NCBI GenBank assembly: GCA_017848205.1 | Contig: JAGDDO010000626.1 | Span: 1 to 6,673 of the forward strand | Source: Oscillospiraceae bacterium | GTDB lineage: Bacteria; Bacillota_A; Clostridia; Oscillospirales; Ruminococcaceae | Reading direction: 5' to 3' | DNA length: 6,673 bases | Shown: in pieces, positions 1 through 6,241 of the stretch | Numbering within the stretch: position 1 is the first letter of the stretch | How the letters are laid out: each line of letters starts with the position of its first letter | Notes under the pieces: model-generated | Told to the model about the DNA's origin: nothing | The model's input: the letters and a program-made list of their open reading frames with translations, nothing else | Database searches by the model: none | Position numbers and translations under genes: made by a program

Positions 1-1
1 A

Positions 2-409
2 GGCAAAATAAAAACCCCTGAACCGGCAAGCTACACCACAAAGCAGACAATAAACGAAGAAGCCGAAAAAATAAGAAAGAACAAGAACCTCGAAACATTC
101 GGCGGCGTCGTAAAAAGCATACTCATCTGGATCAAAGATGTAATAGTAAAAGGCATGAACAACAGCCTCTGTATCGTTGACGTAAAGAAACAGAAATACT
201 TTTCGATACCTCTTACACTGCTCGTACTGTTCATGATACCGGCCTTCTGGCTTGTAGTCGTCCTCCTTGCTATCGAATTCTTCAGCGGATGCTCATTCAT
301 GATCGAGGGACCTGATCTCGGTACTGACAAGGTCAATGATTTCATGGAAAAGATCAGATTCGGTCGCGGCAGCACTGATTCACCTGATGATCTCAATGAC
401 AGAAAGTGA
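2..409 (+). CDS. DUF4342-like small protein, C-terminal part (start lies upstream of window)
   Basis: The frame is open from base 2 to the TGA at 407-409, giving 135 residues; an ATG exists at 155, but the frame continues open upstream, so the true start is very likely outside the window. A charged linker (about residues 1-35) is followed by an amphipathic stretch, then a basic segment (VKKQKYFSIPLT) and a strongly hydrophobic segment (about 68-96) ending in FFSGCSFMIEG. The order 'basic strand, IPLT, long hydrophobic helix, C-S-x-x-I-E' is what I remember of the DUF4342 family, whose members often carry an N-terminal UBA/TS-N-like helical domain; that part would be upstream here. The function of the family is unknown to me. 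The hydrophobic segment could be membrane-inserted. The acidic tail (about the last 30 residues) looks disordered. The family call is from memory, with no search run. Confidence 0.72.
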   Translation, partial: GKIKTPEPASYTTKQTINEEAEKIRKNKNLETFGGVVKSILIWIKDVIVKGMNNSLCIVDVKKQKYFSIPLTLLVLFMIPAFWLVVVLLAIEFFSGCSFMIEGPDLGTDKVNDFMEKIRFGRGSTDSPDDLNDRK

Positions 410-503
410 TCAGCTTTTCATGACGTATCAGATTTACGGGGTGGGTCTTAAGTGACTTCACCCCTTTTGTGCAGGCAGCGGAGCCCCTTGAAAAAAAGCT
501 GAT
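409..503. repeat. Perfect 10-bp inverted repeat enclosing the terminator
   Basis: ATCAGCTTTT at 409-418 is the exact reverse complement of AAAAGCTGAT at 494-503. The arms are separated by 75 nt that contain the terminator hairpin. The right arm lies inside the -35/-10 spacer of the response-regulator promoter. It could form the base of a longer RNA structure in read-through transcripts or mark a protein site, or it may be chance. Confidence 0.45.
438..468 (+). terminator. Probable intrinsic terminator after the DUF4342-like gene
   Basis: GGGGTG at 438-443 pairs with CACCCC at 459-464, and an inner GTC/GAC can extend the stem across a small internal loop. TTTT follows directly at 465-468. The U-tract is short, so termination may be partial. 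It lies 28 nt after the stop codon and before the promoter of the two-component operon, as expected for separating the two transcription units. Confidence 0.6.
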
Positions 504-516
504 AATCTGTTAATAT
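488..516 (+). promoter_or_regulatory. SigA-type promoter of the two-component operon
   Basis: A -35 box TTGAAA (488-493, 5 of 6 consensus) is followed after 17 nt by TAATAT (511-516, 4 of 6). A TG one base upstream (508-509) makes an extended -10. An imperfect tandem repeat CTGATAAT/CTGTTAAT (499-506, 507-514) overlaps the spacer and -10, a position where an OmpR-type regulator could act. The predicted start near 523 gives a leader of about 30 nt before the ATG at 552. Confidence 0.65.
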
Positions 517-551
517 TATAGGGAAACACTTTTTTTCGGGGGAGACAGCAG

Positions 552-1226
552 ATGAAGATATTAATAGTAGAAGACGAAGAAAAACTTGCCCGCTTTACCG
601 AGCTTGAACTGAAACACGAGGGATACGAGACAGAAAAGGCCTTCGACGGCCGTACAGGACTTGAAATGGCGGAAAGCGGCGGATTCAACCTTATTCTGCT
701 CGACATAATGCTGCCGGGACTTAACGGCATTGAAGTTTTAAGAAGAATAAGAAAGACCTCTGATGTACCGGTAATACTTCTCACAGCAAGGGACTCTGTA
801 ATGGACAAGGTCTCCGGACTGGACACAGGGGCTGATGACTACATAACAAAGCCATTTGACATTGAGGAACTGCTTGCGCGTATAAGGGCTGCACTCCGTA
901 AAAGGTCAGCCAAACCAGAAAGTGCATCAGCGGCACTTTCATTCGGTGCTCTGGAGCTTGACCCTGCCGCCCACACGGTAACGTATGACGGAAATGACAT
1001 AGAACTTACCAACAAGGAATTCGGACTTCTCAAAAAACTCCTTGAAAACAAGTCAATTGTCCTTTCGCGTGAAACCCTTCTTGAAGACGTGTGGGGGTTT
1101 GACTACATGGGCGAGACCAATATAGTTGATGTCTACATCAGATACATACGAAGCAAGATAGATGACGTTTACGGCATTAAGATGATACAGACAGTCAGAG
1201 GCGTTGGCTATGTTATAAGGGAATGA
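552..1226 (+). CDS. OmpR/PhoB-family response regulator (ArlR-like)
   Basis: This is a cytoplasmic DNA-binding response regulator of 224 residues, the usual length for the OmpR family. Residues 1-118 form the receiver domain: acidic pair E7-D8, phospho-acceptor D51 in LLDIMLPG, switch T78 in ILLTAR and K100 in the ITKPF motif are all present. Residues about 126-224 form the winged-helix effector domain, with the ELTNKEFGLL helix, the VWGFDYMGETNIVDVYIRYIR recognition region and the terminal TVRGVGYVIR hairpin. The sequence reads much like ArlR/CssR-type regulators of Firmicutes. Upstream of the ATG, GGGGGAG (538-544) is a strong ribosome binding site with a 7-nt spacer, supporting this start. 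The adjoining kinase, 4 nt downstream, is the likely phosphodonor. By family precedent, phosphorylation at D51 promotes dimerisation and DNA binding; the target genes cannot be told from the sequence. No key residue is missing. Confidence 0.96.
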   Translation: MKILIVEDEEKLARFTELELKHEGYETEKAFDGRTGLEMAESGGFNLILLDIMLPGLNGIEVLRRIRKTSDVPVILLTARDSVMDKVSGLDTGADDYITKPFDIEELLARIRAALRKRSAKPESASAALSFGALELDPAAHTVTYDGNDIELTNKEFGLLKKLLENKSIVLSRETLLEDVWGFDYMGETNIVDVYIRYIRSKIDDVYGIKMIQTVRGVGYVIRE

Positions 1227-1230
1227 TCGT

Positions 1231-2544
1231 ATGGATGCAGAAAAAAAACAGAATGTAAAAATGCGTTCGATAGCCAGAAAGATATCAGCTGATTTCAATT
1301 TCAGACTGCTTATCATTTTTCTTGTGCTTGACGCTGTAGTTGTTTTTCTGAACGTGGGCAGCTGGATGGTACTTACTGAGCTTGACGCTCTGGGAATGAG
1401 TATTATCGACGCTGCAAAAACCAGCCTTGATATAAAAATACCGGCCGGACACTTTGTCTTTCCGCATGAGTCAGATCCGGTCGAATTTCTTAATAAGATC
1501 CGTTATTACGTACCGCAGATAAAGAAATCAGTTCCGGCTGCAAATATTGCAGTCGAAAGCATCAGTATAGCAGGTCTTATGCTTTTTCTGGAAATGTTCT
1601 GGGTGATCACAGGCTTTTTCCGCGGCGGCAGCAGGGTGCGTAAAAAGCTCGCTCCTCTCAACCGTCTTGCAGCAACTGCACAGCTTATAAGTTCAGCCAA
1701 TTTTGAAGGTGACAGTTTCCATGCACTCGAGGATGCACTTGAAAAAATAGACGCAAGCCAGACCGACTGCCATCTTTCAACCGGAAACACCGAGCTTCAG
1801 GGCATCGAGTCAGCGATAAACAATCTCATCGACCGCATGAAGCAGTCCTACGTCCAGCAGGCACGTTTCGTGTCCGACGCATCTCATGAACTTCGCACAC
1901 CTATCTCGGTTATCCAGGGTTACGCCAACATGCTTGACCGCTGGGGCAAGGAGGACGAAAAGGTTCTTGAGGAGTCCATTTCGGCTATCAAGACCGAGTC
2001 CGAAAGCATGAGCAAACTCGTTGAACAGCTTCTCTTCCTTGCAAGAGGAGACAACGGCAAAAACCAGCTCAACATGGAGGACATCGATCTTAATGCGATG
2101 ATGCAGGAACTCTACGACGAATACCTCATGGTCGATCCGGCTCACGAATTCATTCTGAAAAATGAAGGCGCACCGGTAATCGCATACGGCGACTATGCAA
2201 TGATAAAGCAGACAGCACGTATACTTACCGACAACGCTGTGAAATATACTCCTGAAGGCAATGAGATCTATTTTTCAGCCTACACCGATGAAAAGGGCGT
2301 TCCTGTATTCGAAGTTCAGGACACCGGAATCGGCATAGCACCTGAAGACCTCCCGAAAGTCTTCGAACGCTTCTACCGCGCCGACGACGCCCGCAACCGT
2401 AAAACCGGCGGCACCGGCCTCGGCCTTTCAATAGCCAAATGGATAGTAGACCGCCACGGCGGCCACTTTGACATAAAAAGCTACCCGGACGCAGGAACAA
2501 GATTTTCTGTATTTCTTCCCGTGAAAAAAACGAATGATAAATAA
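1231..2544 (+). CDS. Membrane sensor histidine kinase (ArlS-like) with atypical HAMP linker
   Basis: This 437-residue sensor kinase is the partner of the upstream regulator. Order of parts: short cytoplasmic N-terminus, TM1 (about 25-48), an extracytoplasmic segment of about 60 residues, TM2 (about 108-130), a HAMP-like linker, HisKA with H219 in SHELRTPI, then the HATPase core with N335 in the N box (ILTDNAVKYTP), G1 DTGIGI (364-369), F box FERFYR (378-383) and G2 GGTGLGLSIA (393-402). All catalytic boxes are intact, so autophosphorylation at H219 and transfer to D51 of the regulator is expected. The linker from TM2 to H219 is about 88 residues, longer than a plain HAMP, with a polar insert around 159-188. 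Both membrane helices carry an acidic residue (D34, E121). The start at 1231 has AAGGGA (1217-1222) 8 nt upstream, inside the end of the regulator gene, which suggests translational coupling; an in-frame ATG at 1261 is a weaker alternative. The signal is unknown. Confidence 0.95.
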   Translation: MDAEKKQNVKMRSIARKISADFNFRLLIIFLVLDAVVVFLNVGSWMVLTELDALGMSIIDAAKTSLDIKIPAGHFVFPHESDPVEFLNKIRYYVPQIKKSVPAANIAVESISIAGLMLFLEMFWVITGFFRGGSRVRKKLAPLNRLAATAQLISSANFEGDSFHALEDALEKIDASQTDCHLSTGNTELQGIESAINNLIDRMKQSYVQQARFVSDASHELRTPISVIQGYANMLDRWGKEDEKVLEESISAIKTESESMSKLVEQLLFLARGDNGKNQLNMEDIDLNAMMQELYDEYLMVDPAHEFILKNEGAPVIAYGDYAMIKQTARILTDNAVKYTPEGNEIYFSAYTDEKGVPVFEVQDTGIGIAPEDLPKVFERFYRADDARNRKTGGTGLGLSIAKWIVDRHGGHFDIKSYPDAGTRFSVFLPVKKTNDK

Positions 2545-2575
2545 AAACGATCGGCATATCCTTATCGTTTAACCG

Positions 2576-2609
2576 AAAAAAAGCCACTCACGAAACATGA
2601 GTGGCTTTT
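2576..2609. terminator. Bidirectional intrinsic terminator between the kinase gene and glgA
   Basis: GCCACTCA (2583-2590), a 7-nt loop and TGAGTGGC (2598-2605) form a perfect 8-bp stem. It is flanked by A7 on the left (2576-2582) and TTTT on the right (2606-2609), so the hairpin works on both strands. It lies 31 nt after the kinase stop and 22 nt beyond the glgA stop, serving both convergent units. A weaker AAACGAT/ATCGTTT hairpin (2545-2551/2564-2570) precedes it without a U-tract. Confidence 0.9.
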
Positions 2610-2631
2610 GACGTATTCAGTTAAAATTTCA

Positions 2632-4083
2632 TTACCATCCGAGAACCTTGTCGTAAAGTTCTTCGTATTTTCTCGCAGAATGATCCCACGAGAAATTCTG
2701 CTGCATGCCGCGTTTTACTATGTCGTCCCATCCCTTCGGCATGTCGTAGTAAACGTGCTTTGCGTAGTTGATTATGCCGAGCATTTCGTCGGCGTTGTAG
2801 TTTGTGAATGAGAAGCCTGTGCCGGTGTTGTAGTATTCGTTGTAGGCTTCGACGCTGTCCTTGAGGCCGCCTGTTTCACGTACTATCGGAACTGTACCGT
2901 ACTTGAGAGCGATGAGCTGTGTAAGACCGCACGGTTCAAAACGTGAAGGGACGAGCATTGCGTCGGCAGCTGCGTATATCTTGTGGGCGCGGTTTTCCGA
3001 GAAGAAGATGTTTGCTGACATTCTTTCCGGCTTGATGCCCTGGTAGTGTCTGAATGTGTTTTCGTAGCGCTGTTCGCCGGTTCCGAGAACAACGAGCTGA
3101 GTGTTTTCATCCACGATCCTGTCGAGCACCCAGTTTACAAGGTCGAGCCCCTTCTGGTCAGTCAGACGTGAGATGATGGCGATCATGAACTTGTTCTTGT
3201 CAACAGGAAGTCCGAGTTCACGCTGAAGTTCCATCTTGTTTGCATCTTTTCCTTCACGGAAATTGTCAATGTTGTACTTCTTGTAGATCTCGTCATCTGT
3301 TTCCGGATTGTAGATGCTGTAGTCAATACCGTTTATGATACCGCAGAGAGAATTGTTTCTTGCGCGGAGAAGACCGTCAAGTCCCTCGCCGTAGTATTCG
3401 TTCTGTATCTCATTTGCGTATGTCTCGCTGACTGTTGAGATGTAGTCGGCGTAAACCATACCGCCTTTGAGCATGTTGGCATCCTTCTTGAATTCCAGCT
3501 TGTCCGGTGTGAACATGTAGCCCGGAAGGTCAGTGTTGTATTCAAAAGTTTTTATGTCCCATATACCCTGGAATTTCAGGTTGTGGATAGTCATTATCGT
3601 CTTTGTTCCGAAGTAGAACGGATTTTCAGCATACATCGAATGGAGAAATACAGGTATGAGCGCAGCCTGCCAGTCGTGGCAGTGGATGATGTCCGGCTTG
3701 AAGTTGATTACCGGCATGATCGCAAGAACTGCCTTGCAGAAGAACGTGAAGCGTTCGATGTCGAACTTCGGATCGGAATAAGGTCTGTCGCCGCCGAAAT
3801 AATATTCGTTGTCAACAAAATAATATGTTATTCCGTTCATTTCGTATTTCATGATACCGACATGGAAGTTGCCTTTTCTCTTGCCGTAGTCCATATAGAA
3901 ATGGTGGATGTACTGGAAGTTGTTTCTGTACTCCTGCGGAATGAAAGTGTAGTAAGGCATTATGACTGCAGCTTCGTATTTTGATCTGTCGAGTGTCTGC
4001 GGAAGTGTTCCGACTACGTCGGCAAGTCCGCCTGTCTTGATAAACGGGACACATTCAGAAGCTGCAAATAGAATTTTTTTCAT
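2632..4083 (-). CDS. glgA: Glycogen synthase, ADP-glucose dependent (GT5)
   Basis: This enzyme transfers glucose from ADP-glucose to the non-reducing end of an alpha-1,4-glucan, the elongation step of bacterial glycogen synthesis in the cytosol. The protein has 483 residues, close to the usual ~477. N-terminal GT5 domain: KTGGLADV (16-23) binds the nucleotide sugar, followed by HCHDWQ (134-139), IHNLKFQG (166-173) and NGID (251-254). C-terminal GT-B domain: SRLTDQKG (305-312; R306 and K311 correspond to the catalytic Arg/Lys pair), PSRFEPCGLTQL (379-390, with E383) and RETGGL (402-407). The two Rossmann halves are complete and no motif is degraded. The ATG at 4083 is preceded by GAAAGGA (4100-4094) with a 10-nt spacer; the start MKKILFAASE is typical of the family. 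No glgB, glgC, glgD or glgP lies in the window, so it appears monocistronic, read from its own promoter at 4272-4300 through a long structured leader. Confidence 0.98.
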   Translation of the reverse strand: MKKILFAASECVPFIKTGGLADVVGTLPQTLDRSKYEAAVIMPYYTFIPQEYRNNFQYIHHFYMDYGKRKGNFHVGIMKYEMNGITYYFVDNEYYFGGDRPYSDPKFDIERFTFFCKAVLAIMPVINFKPDIIHCHDWQAALIPVFLHSMYAENPFYFGTKTIMTIHNLKFQGIWDIKTFEYNTDLPGYMFTPDKLEFKKDANMLKGGMVYADYISTVSETYANEIQNEYYGEGLDGLLRARNNSLCGIINGIDYSIYNPETDDEIYKKYNIDNFREGKDANKMELQRELGLPVDKNKFMIAIISRLTDQKGLDLVNWVLDRIVDENTQLVVLGTGEQRYENTFRHYQGIKPERMSANIFFSENRAHKIYAAADAMLVPSRFEPCGLTQLIALKYGTVPIVRETGGLKDSVEAYNEYYNTGTGFSFTNYNADEMLGIINYAKHVYYDMPKGWDDIVKRGMQQNFSWDHSARKYEELYDKVLGW

Positions 4084-4112
4084 ATATATGGATTCCTTTC
4101 AATATCTATGAT

Positions 4113-4218
4113 AAAGCAGTTCATGTCCGGAAACACCTGTCATGATCAGCGGAAAAGAGCGGTCAGAACCGTAATTTTCTTCATGACGGCAGTGTTTTCT
4201 TTAAAAACAGTACTGCTT
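4113..4218 (-). promoter_or_regulatory. Candidate structured 5' leader of glgA
   Basis: Read on the glgA strand, four nested pairings line up on one axis. They are AAGCAGT/ACTGCTT (4218-4212 with 4120-4114), AAACAC/GTGTTT (4197-4192 with 4136-4131), GTCATGA/TCATGAC (4187-4181 with 4145-4139), and GAAAA/TTTTC (4179-4175 with 4156-4152). A tetraloop-capped CGGT-TCTG-ACCG sits at the tip (4171-4160). That is about 29 base pairs in roughly 105 nt, ending about 14 nt before the glgA Shine-Dalgarno. I cannot match it to a riboswitch class I know. There is no U-tract on the glgA strand, so control of translation or stability is likelier than attenuation. On the opposite strand the hairpin is followed by TTTTCTTT, so it could instead terminate an antisense transcript. 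Confidence 0.5.
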
Positions 4219-4271
4219 AAAAATACTTGTATTGTAATTGTTCCCGATAATGTGAAAATATCTGTTCTTCT

Positions 4272-4300
4272 ATTGTAGCATATTATAAAAAATAAAACAA
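4272..4300 (-). promoter_or_regulatory. Probable promoter of glgA
   Basis: On the minus strand TTGTTT (4300-4295) is followed after 17 nt by TACAAT (4277-4272), with TG one base upstream, an extended -10. A perfect TATAAT lies just upstream (4287-4282) but has no good -35 box at proper spacing. Transcription from about 4265 would give a leader of about 180 nt before glgA. Confidence 0.55.
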
Positions 4301-4392
4301 TTGCAGAATCGCACAATCTTGTATGAATTATTTCTATATATTGTTCCTATAACCAGTCCCGGTTTCCTGAACGCGGATATATTGAAAATCCA

Positions 4393-4421
4393 TTGCATTT
4401 GAGACTTTCGTGTGATATAAT
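4393..4421 (+). promoter_or_regulatory. Promoter of the membrane phosphodiesterase gene
   Basis: TTGCAT (4393-4398) lies 17 nt upstream of a perfect TATAAT (4416-4421), which is preceded by TG plus one base (extended -10). The predicted start near 4428 gives a leader of about 50 nt. It probably also drives the GIY-YIG gene downstream, since no terminator lies between them. Confidence 0.7.
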
Positions 4422-4464
4422 AAATTTGTATGTTTTAGGGATGCAAAAATAGTATAAAACTGCA

Positions 4465-4481
4465 AGAGGTGGATATGAGTG
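4465..4481 (+). promoter_or_regulatory. Ribosome binding site and GTG start of the phosphodiesterase gene, with a competing out-of-frame ATG
   Basis: AGAGGTGG (4465-4472) lies 6 nt before GTG at 4479. An in-frame TGA at 4476-4478 directly precedes the GTG, so no earlier start is possible, and the next Met is residue 42, after the first helix. An out-of-frame ATG at 4475 opens a 15-codon reading frame ending at 4522 that could compete for the same ribosome binding site. Confidence 0.7.
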
Positions 4482-6233
4482 AAGAAAACGTACAGATATT
4501 TCTTCCGGCTTATAAAAGATAATTTTTTTTCACTTGCGGCTTTTGAATTTATTTTCAAAGCATCTGTTTTCATTCTGTTTGTTCCGCTCATAGCAAAGCT
4601 CATGAACGTTGCCACGAACAATGCAGGCATCATGTTCATCACAACGAAGAACGTTGCGAGACTCATGAAAAATCCGCTTATGATAGTCATGACCGCGGCC
4701 GTGATCCTCATACTTATATGTATCTCGTATTACGAGGTCTGCTGTATCTGGATGTGTTACCGGAAATATACCCGGGGAATAAAGGTGTCAGTCAGCGACA
4801 TGTTTGTGGACGGAATGATCCATCTCAGAAAGACGAGCCGAAGATACGGCGTGAAGATCTATCTGCAGATGGCGGCCATTTTTCCTCTGCTTTGTTTTCA
4901 CATGAACGTGATACTTTTCGACAGGCTCGATATTCTTTCGAGCTGTCTTAAGTTTATTTTCAGAGGCATTCCGGTAAAATATATCGGAGCTGTTTCAGCG
5001 GTGGCGTTTATTTTTCTGTTCTCCTTCTCGACACAGAAGTTCGGACGTTCCATTTCGGGACGGAAGGAAGGAATAAAGCATTTTTTCCGCAGAACGCTTC
5101 ATCTTGTGGCCGTTAATCTTCTGACCGGACTTGTTCTGTTTCTGATCTATCTTACTATAGTTGTCATCGCGGCGCTTGTAATAAGATTTTTCGGACAGAA
5201 GAATTTCGCTCTTGTCTATCTGATAAGAACGGAAAATGTTATGTACTACGTTCTGGCATTCCTTGCGGGAGCCTTAGGATATATCACCAACATTGCACTT
5301 CTGTTCATGTTCCAGAGCAAGCAGAAAATGAGGGAAAAGGTCCTCGTAAAAAAGCCTGAGGGAATAAAACGAAAAATAGTGTCCGTTCTTATCGTGATAG
5401 TTTTTCTGGCCGACGCAGGAACAGCAGCCAGTTATTTTATGAACGGTTCACATATACTGGAGGAAATGTTTATCAGTACAACAGTCACAGCGCACCGCGG
5501 CGGTGCCAAATTCGTTCCGGAAAATACGATGTACGGTGTTGAATACGCCATCGAATCCGGTTCCGACTATATTGAGATCGATGTTCAGCTTTCGGCAGAC
5601 GGAGAGGTCTTCCTTCTTCACGACACAAACCTGAAAAGAACTACAGGTGCCAACAAGCTGGCCTATAACCTTACCTATGAGGAACTTTCGAAACTTGACG
5701 CAGGAAGTTATTTCGGCAGTTCATTTTCCGATGCATACATACCTACTCTCGACGAGGTGCTTACCGAGTGCAAGAGTAAGATAAACCTCAACATTGAGAT
5801 AAAGAGTTCAAGAAGAGGCGAAGAGCTCGTGGCGAAGGTCCTTGAACTTATCGACAAACATGAGATGAGGGAACAGTGTGTCATCACTTCCACGGAGTAC
5901 CCTTACCTTAAGCAGGTAAAGGAAATGCGTCCGGAACTGCGCACAGGATATATCTCAAACATGCTCTACGGCGATCCGACTTCGCTTAAGTATGCAGACT
6001 TCTTCAGCGTGAAATTTGCTGTAGTCAACGAGAACTTCGTGCGTTCGGCTCACAATGCCGGCAAGGAGGTACATGTGTGGACGGTAAACACCAAGCCTCT
6101 TATCAACAGAATGAAGGGCATGGACGTTGACAGCATAATCACCGACAACCCGGTCCTTGCAAGAAAGATCCTTTCAAGAAAGAACGACAGGAAGAGTCTC
6201 GCGGAGATCCTTCAGACCTTCCTTTACAGATAA
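4479..6233 (+). CDS. Membrane-anchored glycerophosphodiester phosphodiesterase (GDPD)
   Basis: The 584-residue protein has an N-terminal multi-pass membrane part and a C-terminal GDPD catalytic domain. Hydrophobic segments lie at about 22-42, 67-92, 126-146, 166-186, 205-235, 255-278 and 298-320, matching the GPDPase membrane-domain architecture known from Firmicutes. From about 335 the TIM-barrel GDPD domain begins: AHRGG (338-342, H339 and R340), PENT (347-350), IEIDVQ (E366, D368), HD (381-382), NIEIKS (E440, K442), VWTVN (533-537) and ITDNP (554-558). All metal and catalytic residues of the family are present, so hydrolysis of glycerophosphodiesters to glycerol-3-phosphate and an alcohol is expected; with this membrane arrangement the domain is probably outside the cell, acting on lipid head groups or teichoic-acid-like polymers (inference). 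GTG is the start because an in-frame stop lies immediately upstream. A GIY-YIG gene follows after 8 nt, likely in the same transcript. Confidence 0.95.
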   Translation: MKKTYRYFFRLIKDNFFSLAAFEFIFKASVFILFVPLIAKLMNVATNNAGIMFITTKNVARLMKNPLMIVMTAAVILILICISYYEVCCIWMCYRKYTRGIKVSVSDMFVDGMIHLRKTSRRYGVKIYLQMAAIFPLLCFHMNVILFDRLDILSSCLKFIFRGIPVKYIGAVSAVAFIFLFSFSTQKFGRSISGRKEGIKHFFRRTLHLVAVNLLTGLVLFLIYLTIVVIAALVIRFFGQKNFALVYLIRTENVMYYVLAFLAGALGYITNIALLFMFQSKQKMREKVLVKKPEGIKRKIVSVLIVIVFLADAGTAASYFMNGSHILEEMFISTTVTAHRGGAKFVPENTMYGVEYAIESGSDYIEIDVQLSADGEVFLLHDTNLKRTTGANKLAYNLTYEELSKLDAGSYFGSSFSDAYIPTLDEVLTECKSKINLNIEIKSSRRGEELVAKVLELIDKHEMREQCVITSTEYPYLKQVKEMRPELRTGYISNMLYGDPTSLKYADFFSVKFAVVNENFVRSAHNAGKEVHVWTVNTKPLINRMKGMDVDSIITDNPVLARKILSRKNDRKSLAEILQTFLYR

Positions 6234-6241
6234 AGTTACAC

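Larger units (their letters stand above)
4084..4478. other. 395-nt divergent intergenic region with two promoters and a structured glgA leader
   Basis: No credible coding sequence lies here. From left to right it holds the glgA ribosome binding site (4094-4100), nested inverted repeats (4113-4218), an AT-rich stretch with the glgA promoter (4272-4300), and the promoter and ribosome binding site of the phosphodiesterase gene (4393-4472). Between about 4301 and 4390 I see nothing that I can name. Confidence 0.7.

Noticed and set aside
31..396. 121-codon open frame on the minus strand
   Set aside because: It is antisense to the DUF4342-like frame, whose family pattern is recognisable on the + strand.
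155..409. ATG at 155 as the start of an 84-residue protein
   Set aside because: The same frame is open upstream to base 2 with family-like sequence and there is no Shine-Dalgarno before 155, so this is an internal Met of a longer protein.
458..826. 122-codon open frame on the minus strand
   Set aside because: It overlaps the promoter and the receiver domain of the response regulator; the serine-rich composition is typical of an antisense shadow.
2545..2570. AAACGAT/ATCGTTT hairpin as a second terminator
   Set aside because: The stem is AT-rich with a 12-nt loop and no U-tract; the hairpin at 2576-2609 explains termination better.
2225..2587. 120-codon minus-strand frame running through the shared terminator
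   Set aside because: It begins in the terminator hairpin region and is antisense to the kinase ATPase domain; arginine- and glycine-rich low-complexity shadow.
3583..3984. 133-codon open frame on the + strand
   Set aside because: It lies wholly inside glgA on the opposite strand, whose motifs are intact; it has no ribosome binding site and no recognisable domain.
4113..4218. Leader as a known riboswitch (c-di-GMP, c-di-AMP, SAM, THF or guanidine types)
   Set aside because: I could not find the conserved core sequences of these classes in it, so I leave it unclassified.
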